NCBI GenBank assembly: GCA_039029735.1
Contig: JBCCFL010000008.1
Coordinates: 62,001-126,000 of the forward strand
Length of the DNA stretch: 64,000 nucleotides
Direction of reading: 5' to 3'
Origin: CADEDH01 sp039029735
GTDB lineage: Bacteria > Actinomycetota > Acidimicrobiia > Acidimicrobiales > SZUA-35
Part shown: positions 1 through 8,349 of the stretch, piece after piece
Numbering within the stretch: the first letter of the stretch is position 1
Layout: every line of letters starts with the position of its first letter
Notes under the pieces: generated by a model
The model's database searches: none
What the model saw: the letters and a program-made list of their open reading frames with translations, nothing else
What the model was told of the DNA's origin: nothing
Program-made: the position numbers and the translations under genes

Positions 1-2
1 GC

Positions 3-485
3 CAGGAGGAGTCGAGGCTGCTGTTCGACGCGAACCCGGGATCGAGCTGGGACGTGCGGCTCTACAACCTGGAGACCTTCTTCATCCCGGAGTTCAACGA
101 TCCTCTCAACGTCGCGCTCGGCGTGACCCCGCAGGCCCGGGTGCCGTCGCCGCGGGAAGGGGAGGACTTCATCTGGATCGAGTCGGGCCACCTGTGGCTG
201 GTCTGGAGCGGAGGGATACCCCTGTTCATCGCATTCTTCGGATTCATCGGCGTGGGGATGTACACCGCAGCCAGGGTCAGCCGATCGATGGTCGGTCCCG
301 TTGGCATCGCGGCCGTTGCGTTCGTCGCCGCGCTCTCCATGTTGTTCGTCGCCCAGACCTTCGATCCCCATCTCACCCTCCGTGGAACCGCCGACATCTT
401 GTACCCACTCGCAGCACTGGCCACCACAGGCTGGAGTGCGGCGCGTGCACGCCCCCACCTTGTGAAGGACCACATCCATGTCTGA
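3..485 (+). CDS. C-terminal part of an O-antigen ligase/polymerase-like membrane protein (5' truncated by window edge)
   Basis: The frame is open from base 3, so the gene begins upstream of the window and only its last 160 residues are seen. The visible part has a soluble loop followed by the pattern IESGHLWLVWSGGIPLFIAF, which resembles the end of Wzy/O-antigen ligase family proteins. At least three hydrophobic segments follow, the last just before a short basic tail. By family, such proteins join lipid-linked oligosaccharides or surface polymers at the membrane. Its stop overlaps the start of the next gene by 8 bases, so the two are probably translated together. The family assignment rests on a partial sequence; another polytopic envelope protein is possible. 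Confidence 0.6.
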   Translation, partial: QEESRLLFDANPGSSWDVRLYNLETFFIPEFNDPLNVALGVTPQARVPSPREGEDFIWIESGHLWLVWSGGIPLFIAFFGFIGVGMYTAARVSRSMVGPVGIAAVAFVAALSMLFVAQTFDPHLTLRGTADILYPLAALATTGWSAARARPHLVKDHIHV

Positions 486-1422
486 ACTTCAATCCTCAGC
501 CGGGCAGGGCTGGGTCGACGAGATCGAGCGCGTGGTCTCGCTGGTGCAGCAGGACCGCCAACGGCTCTCCGCTGAGTTGGACGCCGAGCGACGCTCCCGG
601 GCCGAACTTCAGGCCCGCGTCGATGCGCTCAACGCCGAACGGGTGGAGTTCGCCCAACGGGCCACGAACGACCAGGTGCAGATCGATCGTCTGAAGGCGG
701 CCGCCCGTGATCTGGAGCATCGCTACGAGATGGCCCTGGCCCAACGCGACCAGCGGCTGGGTGAGATGCAGCGCAACCTCGAAGCGGTCAACCAGGAGTG
801 GCAGACGCGGTTCGATCGCCTCGTCGATTCCCACGAACGGGAGGTCCGCCAGCTCGAGGACGAGCTGGCCCACAGCCGCAACGAGGTCGACACGCTGCTC
901 GTCGAGCTGGCCGCGGCCCGCAGCCGCATGGCGGCCGAGGACGCTGACCACGAGCTGTTGAGCGATCCGGCAGCCATGATCCTGGTGGACGGCGACCCAC
1001 TCGCCGCCATGATCTGGCCGGGAGCCCGGCCCTCAGTCGGCCGGCGTGAGCTGATCCTGCTCCTGCAACGCCACGCCGAGTCGCTCGGCACGAACTACGA
1101 CATCATGTTCCGCACCACGCAGGGCCTCGATACTGATCGGCCACCCCATCCCGCGGTTCGCATGCGGGTGCCCCACGAGGGGATCCCGATCGAGCCGGCG
1201 ATGCGGCGCCTCGTCGATGCCTACGCCCAGGAGCGGCCGGTACTGATCGCCACCAACCTCTCCGGGTTCCCCCAATCGGTTCCGCTCCTGCGCTTCGCTG
1301 CCCACCTTGGGGAGCAGGTGTCGCTGGCCCGGCCGGCGGAGCTGGAAGCGGGCACCACCGACGATCTCGAACTGTTGATGCGGACCGACGCCCCGGTGGC
1401 GGTCCGCGTCGACGCGTCCTGA
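478..1422 (+). CDS. Coiled-coil protein with a degenerate NYN/PIN-like C-terminal domain
   Basis: This is a 314-residue protein. Residues about 12-150 are a long charged helix rich in Arg, Glu, Gln and Ala with heptad character, which predicts a coiled coil. Residues about 166-282 look like the YacP-type NYN fold: a strand ending in ILVDGDPLAAMIWPG, then a helix with LLLQRHAESLGTNYDIMF, then ERPVLIATN in the place of the usual strand ending in TSD. The first Asp is kept, but acidic positions further on seem to be lost. If the fold is right, nuclease activity is doubtful. The start overlaps the upstream stop, and the gene lies in a run with GNAT-fold transferases. The NYN link is by pattern only. 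Confidence 0.6.
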   Translation: MSELQSSAGQGWVDEIERVVSLVQQDRQRLSAELDAERRSRAELQARVDALNAERVEFAQRATNDQVQIDRLKAAARDLEHRYEMALAQRDQRLGEMQRNLEAVNQEWQTRFDRLVDSHEREVRQLEDELAHSRNEVDTLLVELAAARSRMAAEDADHELLSDPAAMILVDGDPLAAMIWPGARPSVGRRELILLLQRHAESLGTNYDIMFRTTQGLDTDRPPHPAVRMRVPHEGIPIEPAMRRLVDAYAQERPVLIATNLSGFPQSVPLLRFAAHLGEQVSLARPAELEAGTTDDLELLMRTDAPVAVRVDAS

Positions 1423-1433
1423 GGCACGGCTGC

Positions 1434-2468
1434 GTGGGGCAGACGACCGTGCAGCAGCTCGGCCCGGCGTGGGACCAGCTCATTTCCGGCCGCGACGCCG
1501 AGGTCTTCTCGTCGCGACCGTGGCTTGCGTGCCTCGCCGACGCGTTCGGCCTGCGCTTCGAGGCCGTGACGGCCCACGTCGACGACCAACTCGTCGGCGC
1601 CATCCCCTATGCCGCGATCGACGACCTGCGGGGGCCACGCATCACGGTGCTCCCCTTCAGTGACTTCATCGTGCCCCCCGTGGTCGACGGCGCCCAATGG
1701 CGCTCCCTCGCCGACGAGCTGATGGCCCATCAGGTGCCGATCACGGTCGGCGCTCCATCCGATTCTGTGGTGGCCGAGGACGATCGGTTCAAGGCCACCT
1801 CCACTGCCGTGCGTCATGTGATCCCACTCGACGCTGACTACGACGAGCTGGTGGCCCGTTGTGCCACCCAGCCCCGCCGGCATCTGCGGCGGGCCGAGCG
1901 GGCGGACCTCCACTTCCGACCGGCGACCTCGATTGACGAACTCCGGGCGTTCTACGACATCCACTTCGGCGTGCGGAAGTACCGGCACGGTCTGCTGTGC
2001 CAGCCCTTCTCCCTGTTCGAGTGCGTGTGGGAGCGCTTCATTGCGCCGGGGAACGGTGCGCTGATGCTCGGCTTCGACGGCGACACGGTGGCCGGAGGAT
2101 GTCTGCTGCTGAGCGCGGGCGACACGCTGTACTACAAGTACGCGGCATCTCATCCCGACTACCGCAACCACGGTGTGAGCCACGCTGCGGTCTTCGCCGC
2201 CATGGAGCTGGGCCTGGAGCGAGGGCATCGGCGCCTCGACCTCGGTCGGAGCGACGTTGACCAGCCGGGCCTCGTGGACTTCAAGCGACGCTTCGGTGCC
2301 GAGGTGGAGCCCGTCTCGCGCTTCACCTGGATGCCCGACGCTCACCACGGTCACGACACCGGAGCCGGCGAACTGCTCGGTCGGCTGTCGAAACTCATGG
2401 TCTCGCCCGAGGTGCCCGACGCGGTCACCGAAGAGGCCGGCAACACCCTCTATCACCTCTTCGCCTAG
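1434..2468 (+). CDS. FemAB/BioF2-like GNAT-fold acyl- or aminoacyltransferase
   Basis: This 344-residue protein uses a GTG start 12 bases after the previous stop. It has the layout of FemAB-related transferases: an N-terminal GNAT-like half ('SSRPWLACLADAFGL', 'GAIPYAAIDD') and a C-terminal GNAT half with YKYAASHPDYRNHGVSHAA followed by a helix and LDLGRSDVDQPGLVDFKRRF. That last block matches the 'G..S......FK..FG' signature of the family. Such proteins move aminoacyl or acyl groups onto cell-wall or exopolysaccharide precursors. Location beside the ligase-like gene and a second GNAT suggests a role in decorating a surface polymer. The donor and acceptor cannot be read from sequence. Confidence 0.75.
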   Translation: MGQTTVQQLGPAWDQLISGRDAEVFSSRPWLACLADAFGLRFEAVTAHVDDQLVGAIPYAAIDDLRGPRITVLPFSDFIVPPVVDGAQWRSLADELMAHQVPITVGAPSDSVVAEDDRFKATSTAVRHVIPLDADYDELVARCATQPRRHLRRAERADLHFRPATSIDELRAFYDIHFGVRKYRHGLLCQPFSLFECVWERFIAPGNGALMLGFDGDTVAGGCLLLSAGDTLYYKYAASHPDYRNHGVSHAAVFAAMELGLERGHRRLDLGRSDVDQPGLVDFKRRFGAEVEPVSRFTWMPDAHHGHDTGAGELLGRLSKLMVSPEVPDAVTEEAGNTLYHLFA

Positions 2469-2478
2469 GAGTTCCCCA

Positions 2479-3171
2479 ATGCCCATGGTTCGTCGAGCCC
2501 GTTCCCTGGCCACGAGAGTGGCGTCTGGCGACATCGCTGGCGTGAGATCCGACCTGGGTCGGGTCATCCAGTCGGAGTTCGTCGCAGTCGGCTTCCGCCA
2601 TGATCGTGAGAGGTCTTACCCCGAGCCGACGCCGACCGAGTGGGATCTGGTGGCGGCACCTCTCGACGGCGACATTGCGCTGCGCCTGTTCGACGCTGAG
2701 GGGCTCGACGATCGGGACCGACAGTTCCTCGACCGACGGCGTGCCCTCTGGGAGCAGGGCTTCCGGGGCGGCTGGGTGGTCCTGGTCGGCGACGAGCCTG
2801 CGTATCTGCAGTTCTACCTCGGCAGCGGCCAGAACGACCTCATTCGCTCCTACTGGGGCCCACTCTTCCCGTGGCTCGCCGACGACACCCTCCTGGCCGA
2901 AGGGGCGTGGGTGCCGCCGGCGTTTCGCACGCGCGGCCTGATGGCCCACGCCCTGAGCGTGACAACGGCCGCGGCCGTTCAGGCCGCCGGGCCGTCGATC
3001 CGCTACGTGATCTGCTACCCGGAGGAGGCCAACAAGGGGGCGGTCATCGGCTCGCACCAGGCCGGCTTCGACGTGGTGGAGCGTCGCATCGAGACCTGGC
3101 GGTGGGGACGCCAGGAGGTTGTGTTCGAGCCTGCGACGATCGACGACATCGCCGTGCTGGCCTCACGCTGA
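2479..3171 (+). CDS. GNAT-family N-acetyltransferase-like protein
   Basis: The protein is 230 residues if it starts at the ATG at 2479, which has AGGAG about 8 bases upstream; a second ATG lies two codons further on. The frame is open far upstream, but that part lies over the preceding gene and is a shadow. The C-terminal half carries WVPPAFRTRGLMAHALS, the acetyl-CoA-binding loop and helix of GNAT enzymes, and a later strand with IRYVICYPEEANKGAVIG, where Asn and the following residues fit the conserved 'N..a...ye..GF' region. The substrate is unknown. It is the last gene of the run and converges on the RTX/sigma gene at 3233. Confidence 0.65.
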   Translation: MPMVRRARSLATRVASGDIAGVRSDLGRVIQSEFVAVGFRHDRERSYPEPTPTEWDLVAAPLDGDIALRLFDAEGLDDRDRQFLDRRRALWEQGFRGGWVVLVGDEPAYLQFYLGSGQNDLIRSYWGPLFPWLADDTLLAEGAWVPPAFRTRGLMAHALSVTTAAAVQAAGPSIRYVICYPEEANKGAVIGSHQAGFDVVERRIETWRWGRQEVVFEPATIDDIAVLASR

Positions 3172-3232
3172 GGGCGCCGCTGGCTCAGTCGCTGGTGACT
3201 GGGCCGCTGGTGGCGATGGCCCAAGCGGCGGC

Positions 3233-5128
3233 TCAGCTGCCGCTGCTCGGTGTGGTCGTGGTGCTGGCCCCCACCAGGGGTCTCGTCGTTCCCTCGCTCG
3301 CGGTGCCGTCGGTGCCGTTGTCGCCGCTGGAGCCTGAACCTCCGGTCGAGCCACCGAACTGATCCAGCAGGCTGTCGACGAGCCCCTCGAGGGGAGCTGC
3401 CGTGCCAGCGTCCGACAGGCCGTCGATGACGTCGACGCCCTCCCCGCCGCTGGCGATGTCGATGTCGGGGCCGGACACGATCACATCGTCGCCGTTGTTG
3501 CCTCGGATGGTGTCGACCCCCTCCTCGCCGAATATCTCGTCGTCGCCCGATCCGCCGATGAGTGAGTCGGTCCCGGACCCGCCGTAGATGCGGTCGCTCC
3601 CGCTCGCACCGTAGAGGGCGTCTCCATCGTCGCCGCCGATGAGCAGGTCGTCTCCGGTTCCACCCTCGACGTCGTCGATGCCGTTCTGGCCGTGGATCGT
3701 GTCGTTGCCCTCGCCGCCGCTGATGAAGTCGGATCCGTCGCCGCCACAGATGATGTCATCGCCACCGAAGCCTTGGATCGTGTCGTCTCCCTCTCCGCCG
3801 ACGATGAAGTCGGGACTCTCGGTGCCCATGATCGAATCGGCGCCGTCGGTTCCGAGGATGAGGTTGTAGCCGTTGGGGGCCTGGGTGCACATGTCCTCGC
3901 TGTGCCACGAGCCCGAGCCGCTCACCTCCGAACCGGAGCAGACCGAGCCCACGCAGATGCGGTAGCTCATAAGCAGCGCCGGCCCGCCGGGGAACACGGC
4001 GATGATGGGCCGCCCTCCGCCTGCGGTGTCGATGACGGTGGCCGAGCCCTCGGGAACCACTGACGTGATCTCCACTGTGGGCGTCGCGGTGTCGGCTCCA
4101 CTGATCTGGGCATCGCCGATCACATCGATCGTGAGGATCGAGGACCGACCGGCCGGGGGGAACGACCACGAGATCCGCTTGGGTTCGAGCGGGAGCGCCG
4201 CGGCTGTGTCCCCCTCGTCGGGCTCGTCGCCCGCGCCATCGTCGACGCCAGGCCCGATGCTCGCAGGGGGCACCAGTTGGTTCACGTCGGTGTCGTCGCC
4301 GCCCCCGGTTGCGTTCACGCCGCCGATGTCGCCGATCTCGTCATCCTCGCCGAGGCTCGGCACCCCATCACTGTCTCTGTCTCTGTCGCTGTCGCTGTCT
4401 CTGTCGCTGTCACTGGCATCGCCACCGTTGCTGTCGTCGGCCAACGATCGCTCGTCGTCGGCCGCGGTGGTGCTGGGAGCTTGCTCGGCGGGGTTGATCA
4501 CGTCCACCCGCTGCTGGCGGTCACCGAGCAGGTTCGTGGTGGCAACGAGCAGCACGAGGATGACCGCGATCGCCGCCGCCGTCGCCGCCAGTACGGCGAG
4601 TGCCCGGTGCTGGAGCCCTTTGACTGCACCCTGGGTTTTGCCGGTCTTGAGCGCCGTCTCCTCGATCGAGAGATCCTCGAGGAAGCGGAGTTCGATCACC
4701 TCGCGTTGGTCGTTGGTGAGCGACGAGAGGAGTTCGTCGAGCCACATGCCATCGACGAGCAGGTGGTCGAACCCATCCTGTTGTCGGTCAAGCGATTGGA
4801 TGTCGGGCCGCGGTTGCTCCGGGCGGCTCCGGCGGTGATCGTCGATGATGCGCGAGTTCGCCACGCGGTACAGGTAGCTCCAGATCTGACCGCTGCTCTC
4901 GAACCGCAGCTCACTCAGCTTCTGCAGGAACTCCGACAACACCTGGTTGCCGAGGGCCTCGGGGGTTTCGGCCCCACGTCGGGCGGCATAGGTCACGATC
5001 GGCGGGTACACCTCTCGCACGAATCGCTCGGTGGCCTTGCGATCGTGGTGGCCCATGGCCTCGACGAGCGTCAGAAGGTCATCGTTGACGCTGCCCCGAG
5101 GTTTCGGCATCGCACGCCCGAACGCCAT
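3233..5128 (-). CDS. ECF-type sigma factor fused to a transmembrane helix and an extracytoplasmic RTX calcium-binding repeat domain
   Basis: One uninterrupted 631-residue frame holds three parts. Residues about 31-100 are sigma region 2 (with SYLYRVANSRIIDDHRR) and 127-178 are region 4 (LTNDQREVIELRFLEDLSIEE, then the recognition helix KTQGAVKGLQHRAL). A single hydrophobic helix at about 177-201 follows with no linker. Then comes an Asp/Ser/Arg-rich stretch (235-256), a beta-like segment (315-400) and glycine-aspartate nonapeptides of the RTX type, such as GGEGDDTIQGFGGDD, from about 425 to 570. The tail is Ser/Thr/Gly-rich. The topology would put the sigma domains in the cytoplasm and the repeats outside. 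No separate anti-sigma gene is adjacent. An alternative start is Met7 (5110). The function as a membrane-held, calcium-responsive sigma factor is inference. Confidence 0.8.
   Translation of the reverse strand: MAFGRAMPKPRGSVNDDLLTLVEAMGHHDRKATERFVREVYPPIVTYAARRGAETPEALGNQVLSEFLQKLSELRFESSGQIWSYLYRVANSRIIDDHRRSRPEQPRPDIQSLDRQQDGFDHLLVDGMWLDELLSSLTNDQREVIELRFLEDLSIEETALKTGKTQGAVKGLQHRALAVLAATAAAIAVILVLLVATTNLLGDRQQRVDVINPAEQAPSTTAADDERSLADDSNGGDASDSDRDSDSDRDRDSDGVPSLGEDDEIGDIGGVNATGGGDDTDVNQLVPPASIGPGVDDGAGDEPDEGDTAAALPLEPKRISWSFPPAGRSSILTIDVIGDAQISGADTATPTVEITSVVPEGSATVIDTAGGGRPIIAVFPGGPALLMSYRICVGSVCSGSEVSGSGSWHSEDMCTQAPNGYNLILGTDGADSIMGTESPDFIVGGEGDDTIQGFGGDDIICGGDGSDFISGGEGNDTIHGQNGIDDVEGGTGDDLLIGGDDGDALYGASGSDRIYGGSGTDSLIGGSGDDEIFGEEGVDTIRGNNGDDVIVSGPDIDIASGGEGVDVIDGLSDAGTAAPLEGLVDSLLDQFGGSTGGSGSSGDNGTDGTASEGTTRPLVGASTTTTPSSGS
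4371..4412. repeat. Hexanucleotide microsatellite within the sigma-RTX gene
   Basis: Seven tandem 6-bp units of the form CTGTCN on the plus strand encode the alternating Asp-Ser/Asp-Arg stretch of the protein on the minus strand. Slippage in units of six would change the length of the flexible extracytoplasmic linker without breaking the frame. Confidence 0.8.
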
Positions 5129-5184
5129 CGCGCGCTACCGCCGAACGAAGAGGGATGGCAGCAAAACCGAGGGCACAACGGTAA

Positions 5185-5210
5185 AACGAGCGGCGGAGCG
5201 CAAACGTTAC
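5185..5210 (-). promoter_or_regulatory. Candidate ECF-type promoter of the sigma-RTX gene
   Basis: On the minus strand GTAAC (plus 5206-5210) is followed after 17 bases by CGTT (plus 5185-5188). The AAC ... CGTT arrangement with 16-17 bases is common for ECF promoters, so the gene may control itself. It is a short match and could be chance. Confidence 0.3.
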
Positions 5211-5253
5211 GCCCACAGCCGACTTTTCTCGGCCGAGGCGTAAGGATTTCTGC

Positions 5254-7329
5254 CTAGGCTCCGAGGCTCGGTGCGGGGGTGCGGCGAGCCAGGCGGCTCG
5301 CAAGAAACCATCCGGCCCCCGCCAGAAGGATCAGCAGCCCCGCGGCGACGGCGAGTCGGATCAGGCCGCGCTGGTTCGCCTCGGCGAGCAGTGCATCCAC
5401 ATCGTCGGCCTCATCCGTCGCCGTGTCGAAGCGTCCGGCGCTGAAGGCGTCGGTGGCCTCGTCGAGTTCGGCATCGACGTCGACCGACAACAGCCCGACC
5501 CGTTCGATCGGCGAGCGGTCGGCAACCACGCCGTCGTGAGCCTCGCGCACCTCAGCGGCCGCGTCGGCCGCCGCGCTCAATGCGTCGTCCACATCGTCGG
5601 TGCGGCGCTCGATTGCCTCGTAGGTCTCCTCGACATCGGCGGGCAGCGTGGCCGCGGTGGGTTCGATGAGAGCCTCAACCTCGTTGCGGGCCGCGAGTAC
5701 TCGCTCGGCGTCGGCCATGAGATCCTCCGCCCGGGGGAACTGCCACACCGTCATCGCCTCTCGCACGCCGACAGGCGGCGCCCACTCGCCCCCGGTGGCC
5801 GCCAGGTCGCGGTAGCGAGCGCGAGCGTCACGTCGCTCGGCGAGTTGGGCCCCGATCGATTGGGTTGCGCCGTTGTTGGTCGAGGTGCCCATCCAGGGTT
5901 CGATGATTGTCGCCACGCTGTTGTCGTCCACGTCGTCGAGGTTCTCCACCAGATCGACGAAACGGCGCCAGTCGGCCGTGGTGGTCGTGGTCTCGGGTTC
6001 GCCGTCGCCGAGGTAGGACATCTGCTGGCCCTCGGCCGCGGCGATCACCTCGCCCAGGCCGTCGAGCCCGGCCACGTCGACGATCTGGTCCATCACGTTC
6101 CAGGAGGCGACGTAGCCCCAGCGCTCCTGTTCGGGCTGACGGACGTATTCGAACTCAGCAAGGGTGATCGCATCGGAGTCGTCGGGGGAGGCCTCATCGG
6201 GCTCGGGTGGCACGTCGCCCAAGGCCTCGATGGTGGCTGCCGCGTACACCTCGGCGAGGCCCTCGGTGATCCACCGATCGGTGAACAGATCGTGGTGGAA
6301 CCACACGTGGCTGAGCTCGTGGTAGAGGAGCTGCACGTCGATCTCGTCACCCACCTCGATCACGTGGGTCTCGGGGTCGTACCAGCCGGCGTAGCCGTCG
6401 AGGTACGGCGAGAACGACTCGATGATCGTGAGCTCGTCATCGAGTGGCCACGGCCGATCGACGAGTTCGGCCAACGCGGGCAGGCCCTCGTCGATCCCGG
6501 TCGTCACGTGGTTCCGCCATGCGTCGTCGCCGGGCCACGACAGGATGCGAACGGAGTCTCCCCCCTCGCCGTCATCGATGACGTCTGGCGGGAGCTGGAT
6601 CACGTCGTTGGCGAGTGCGTCGTCGTTCACCAGCGACACCACCGTGAAGTAGGTCTCCGGATCGATCTCATTGGCCACGAGCCGCAACGCGCCGTCGGCC
6701 GTCTCGGGCTCGAACTCGTCCGAGCCTCGACTCCGATCCTCGAACCCAGCTGGCAATTCGACGGTGACGGTCGCCTCTTCGATGAACGGTGTGGTCCAGG
6801 CCACGAAGCTCGCATAGGCCGGGTTGATCCGCACGATGTTCTCGGACCCGGCCCGGCCCGACGGGAGGGTGAAGGCGATCACCACGGTGGTGGTCTGGCG
6901 GAAGAACAGGTTGCGGGCGAACGTGATCGAGAGGAGGTCGCTGAACTCTTCACCGATCTCTCGCTCGAACACGAGCGGTGTGCCACTCGTCGTCTCGACG
7001 GCGAGGTTCTCGGCCTCGGTCGGCACCGCCACGGCGTAGCCGGTGAAGTAGTACTCGAAGAAGCCGTCGGCGGTCGGTTCGTTCGCCTTGTCGGCGGTGA
7101 CCGACAGCTCGATCCGCACGCGGAGTTCGCCAGCGTCGGGATCGACCACGTAGATGTAGTCGGCGGCCGTGTCCACGTCGGGTTCGTCGAACACCGCAGC
7201 TGCGGGGCTGGCGGTGAGCCCCGTCACTGCCGCGACGAGGGTGGCAGCGAGCGCGACGACGAGCGGGGCGCCCCGCCGAGGTGGTCGCATGCGTGAAGAG
7301 GTGTCCGCCTGCCGTGCCGCCCGATCCAT
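5254..7329 (-). CDS. Secreted, membrane-anchored gluzincin metallopeptidase (M1-like)
   Basis: This is a 691-residue protein from the ATG at 7329. A TACCGT -10 element ends 9 bases before that ATG; an internal ATG at 7290 would give a more typical signal peptide (hydrophobic core LVVALAATLVAAVTGL, then ASPAAA). The N-terminal third is beta-rich. The metal site is HELSHVWFHH with a second Glu in WITEGLAE: the spacing HEXXH-X18-E is that of M1-type gluzincins. A C-terminal hydrophobic helix (LAVAAGLLILLAGAGWFL) and basic end indicate a membrane anchor, with the catalytic domain outside. It lies between the sigma-RTX gene and a thioredoxin-fold lipoprotein on the same strand. The substrate is unknown; cleaving a neighbouring extracytoplasmic domain is only a guess. 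Confidence 0.75.
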   Translation of the reverse strand: MDRAARQADTSSRMRPPRRGAPLVVALAATLVAAVTGLTASPAAAVFDEPDVDTAADYIYVVDPDAGELRVRIELSVTADKANEPTADGFFEYYFTGYAVAVPTEAENLAVETTSGTPLVFEREIGEEFSDLLSITFARNLFFRQTTTVVIAFTLPSGRAGSENIVRINPAYASFVAWTTPFIEEATVTVELPAGFEDRSRGSDEFEPETADGALRLVANEIDPETYFTVVSLVNDDALANDVIQLPPDVIDDGEGGDSVRILSWPGDDAWRNHVTTGIDEGLPALAELVDRPWPLDDELTIIESFSPYLDGYAGWYDPETHVIEVGDEIDVQLLYHELSHVWFHHDLFTDRWITEGLAEVYAAATIEALGDVPPEPDEASPDDSDAITLAEFEYVRQPEQERWGYVASWNVMDQIVDVAGLDGLGEVIAAAEGQQMSYLGDGEPETTTTTADWRRFVDLVENLDDVDDNSVATIIEPWMGTSTNNGATQSIGAQLAERRDARARYRDLAATGGEWAPPVGVREAMTVWQFPRAEDLMADAERVLAARNEVEALIEPTAATLPADVEETYEAIERRTDDVDDALSAAADAAAEVREAHDGVVADRSPIERVGLLSVDVDAELDEATDAFSAGRFDTATDEADDVDALLAEANQRGLIRLAVAAGLLILLAGAGWFLASRLARRTPAPSLGA

Positions 7330-7338
7330 ACCGGTCCA

Positions 7339-7344
7339 ACGGTA
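7339..7344 (-). promoter_or_regulatory. -10 element (TACCGT) of the M1-like peptidase gene
   Basis: The hexamer on the minus strand ends 9 bases before the ATG at 7329, as in other leaderless-looking genes here. It supports 7329 rather than 7290 as the start. Confidence 0.4.
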
Positions 7345-7382
7345 ATCGCTGGCCGATATCAAGGGGCCACCGAGCTTCGTTG

Positions 7383-7403
7383 CGCGCTCGTGGTCAGAGC
7401 GCG
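7383..7403. terminator. Hairpin overlapping the stop codon of the lipoprotein gene
   Basis: CGCGCTC and GAGCGCG form a 7-bp stem around a 7-base loop that contains the stop codon at 7394-7396. There is no T-tract on either side, so it is at best a weak or Rho-dependent terminator. Confidence 0.3.
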
Positions 7404-8272
7404 GTCAAGGCGGCACCGAGCTCGTCGGGCCCGAGGATGCCCTCGAAGGTGGCGGCGATGGTGCCGTCGGCGGCGACCACGAACACCCACGGCTCGGTCT
7501 GCACACCCCATTCGGCCATCGTCTCCACTGGCACGAGCGACCCGGCCCGGGCCTCGTCCAGAACGAAGGGTTCGACGTGCACCACGTCGACGTCGGCGTG
7601 ATCTGCCATCGTGGTCTTGATGATCTCGACGGTCGGGCCGCACAGGGCCGTCTGGCAGAAGGCGGGGGTTGCGAACACCACCACGGTGGGCCTCCCGTTC
7701 GCCACGGCGTCGGCGATCGTCAGCTCGTAGAACGCCGGGTCGGGTTCGGGGTCGGTACTGATCTCGGCGAGATCGTCGACGTCGCCCGCCGTTGGCGTGA
7801 TCGATGGCGGGGCCGCATCGCCGAGGCCGGGTACGGACGACTCGCGGCCGACGTTCATCAGGGTGGACGCGGTCGCGGCGTTGCTGGTGAGCGTGACCTC
7901 CCACACTCCTGGGTCGTCGAAGGTGACCGGCACGGCATAGAGGCCGAGGTCGACGCCGTCGTTGGCCACCCAGGCCCCGGTGACCTCGGAGGACGAGCCG
8001 CTCTCGACCGAGGTGAAGGTGACCGTTGCCGGGTCGTCCGGGCCGCCCAGGAAGTCGTTCGCCCCGCCCGGGCCGATGACGGCCACCAGCACCCGCTGCA
8101 CGCCGTTGGTGGTGACCGTGTCCGGCGAGTTCGCCACGATGAGCGAGGCCTCGCCTTGGCCGGCCGTCGGGTTGGGTGAGCCGCTGTCGTCAGCGTCGGC
8201 GGTGCAGGCGGCGAAGGTGACGGCGAGCGCCGCCACCAGGGCCAGTATCGGAGTAGGTCGCGCCGCGGTCAT
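7394..8272 (-). CDS. Thioredoxin-fold lipoprotein
   Basis: This is a 292-residue protein with a lipoprotein signal: a hydrophobic stretch ending in TFAAC with Cys23 as the likely lipidation site. A beta-sandwich-like middle follows (VTFDDPGVWEVTLTSN), then a thioredoxin-like domain from about residue 185. That domain has RPTVVVFATPAFCQTALCGP, where the CXXXXC spacing differs from the classical CXXC, and the cis-Pro region TEPWVFVV. It probably sits on the outer face of the membrane. By family it could be a redox or metallochaperone protein of the SCO/TlpA kind; the six-residue Cys motif makes ordinary disulfide exchange less certain. The start is supported by TACGAT ending 8 bases upstream. 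Confidence 0.7.
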   Translation of the reverse strand: MTAARPTPILALVAALAVTFAACTADADDSGSPNPTAGQGEASLIVANSPDTVTTNGVQRVLVAVIGPGGANDFLGGPDDPATVTFTSVESGSSSEVTGAWVANDGVDLGLYAVPVTFDDPGVWEVTLTSNAATASTLMNVGRESSVPGLGDAAPPSITPTAGDVDDLAEISTDPEPDPAFYELTIADAVANGRPTVVVFATPAFCQTALCGPTVEIIKTTMADHADVDVVHVEPFVLDEARAGSLVPVETMAEWGVQTEPWVFVVAADGTIAATFEGILGPDELGAALTAL

Positions 8273-8280
8273 GGCGGCGC

Positions 8281-8286
8281 ATCGTA
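8281..8286 (-). promoter_or_regulatory. -10 element (TACGAT) of the thioredoxin-fold lipoprotein gene
   Basis: The hexamer on the minus strand ends 8 bases before the ATG at 8272, which fits a leaderless or nearly leaderless transcript. Confidence 0.45.
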
Positions 8287-8349
8287 GCCGCTTGGTTCGA
8301 GGCGGAATTGGCGTCGGACCCGTTCGGTGTGTCTGGCAGACTGCCAGCC

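Noticed and set aside
5536..7296. A 586-residue plus-strand open frame opposite the M1-like peptidase
   Set aside because: The minus-strand protein has a signal peptide, the HEXXH-X18-E site and a membrane anchor; the plus frame is Gly/His/Arg-rich shadow sequence.
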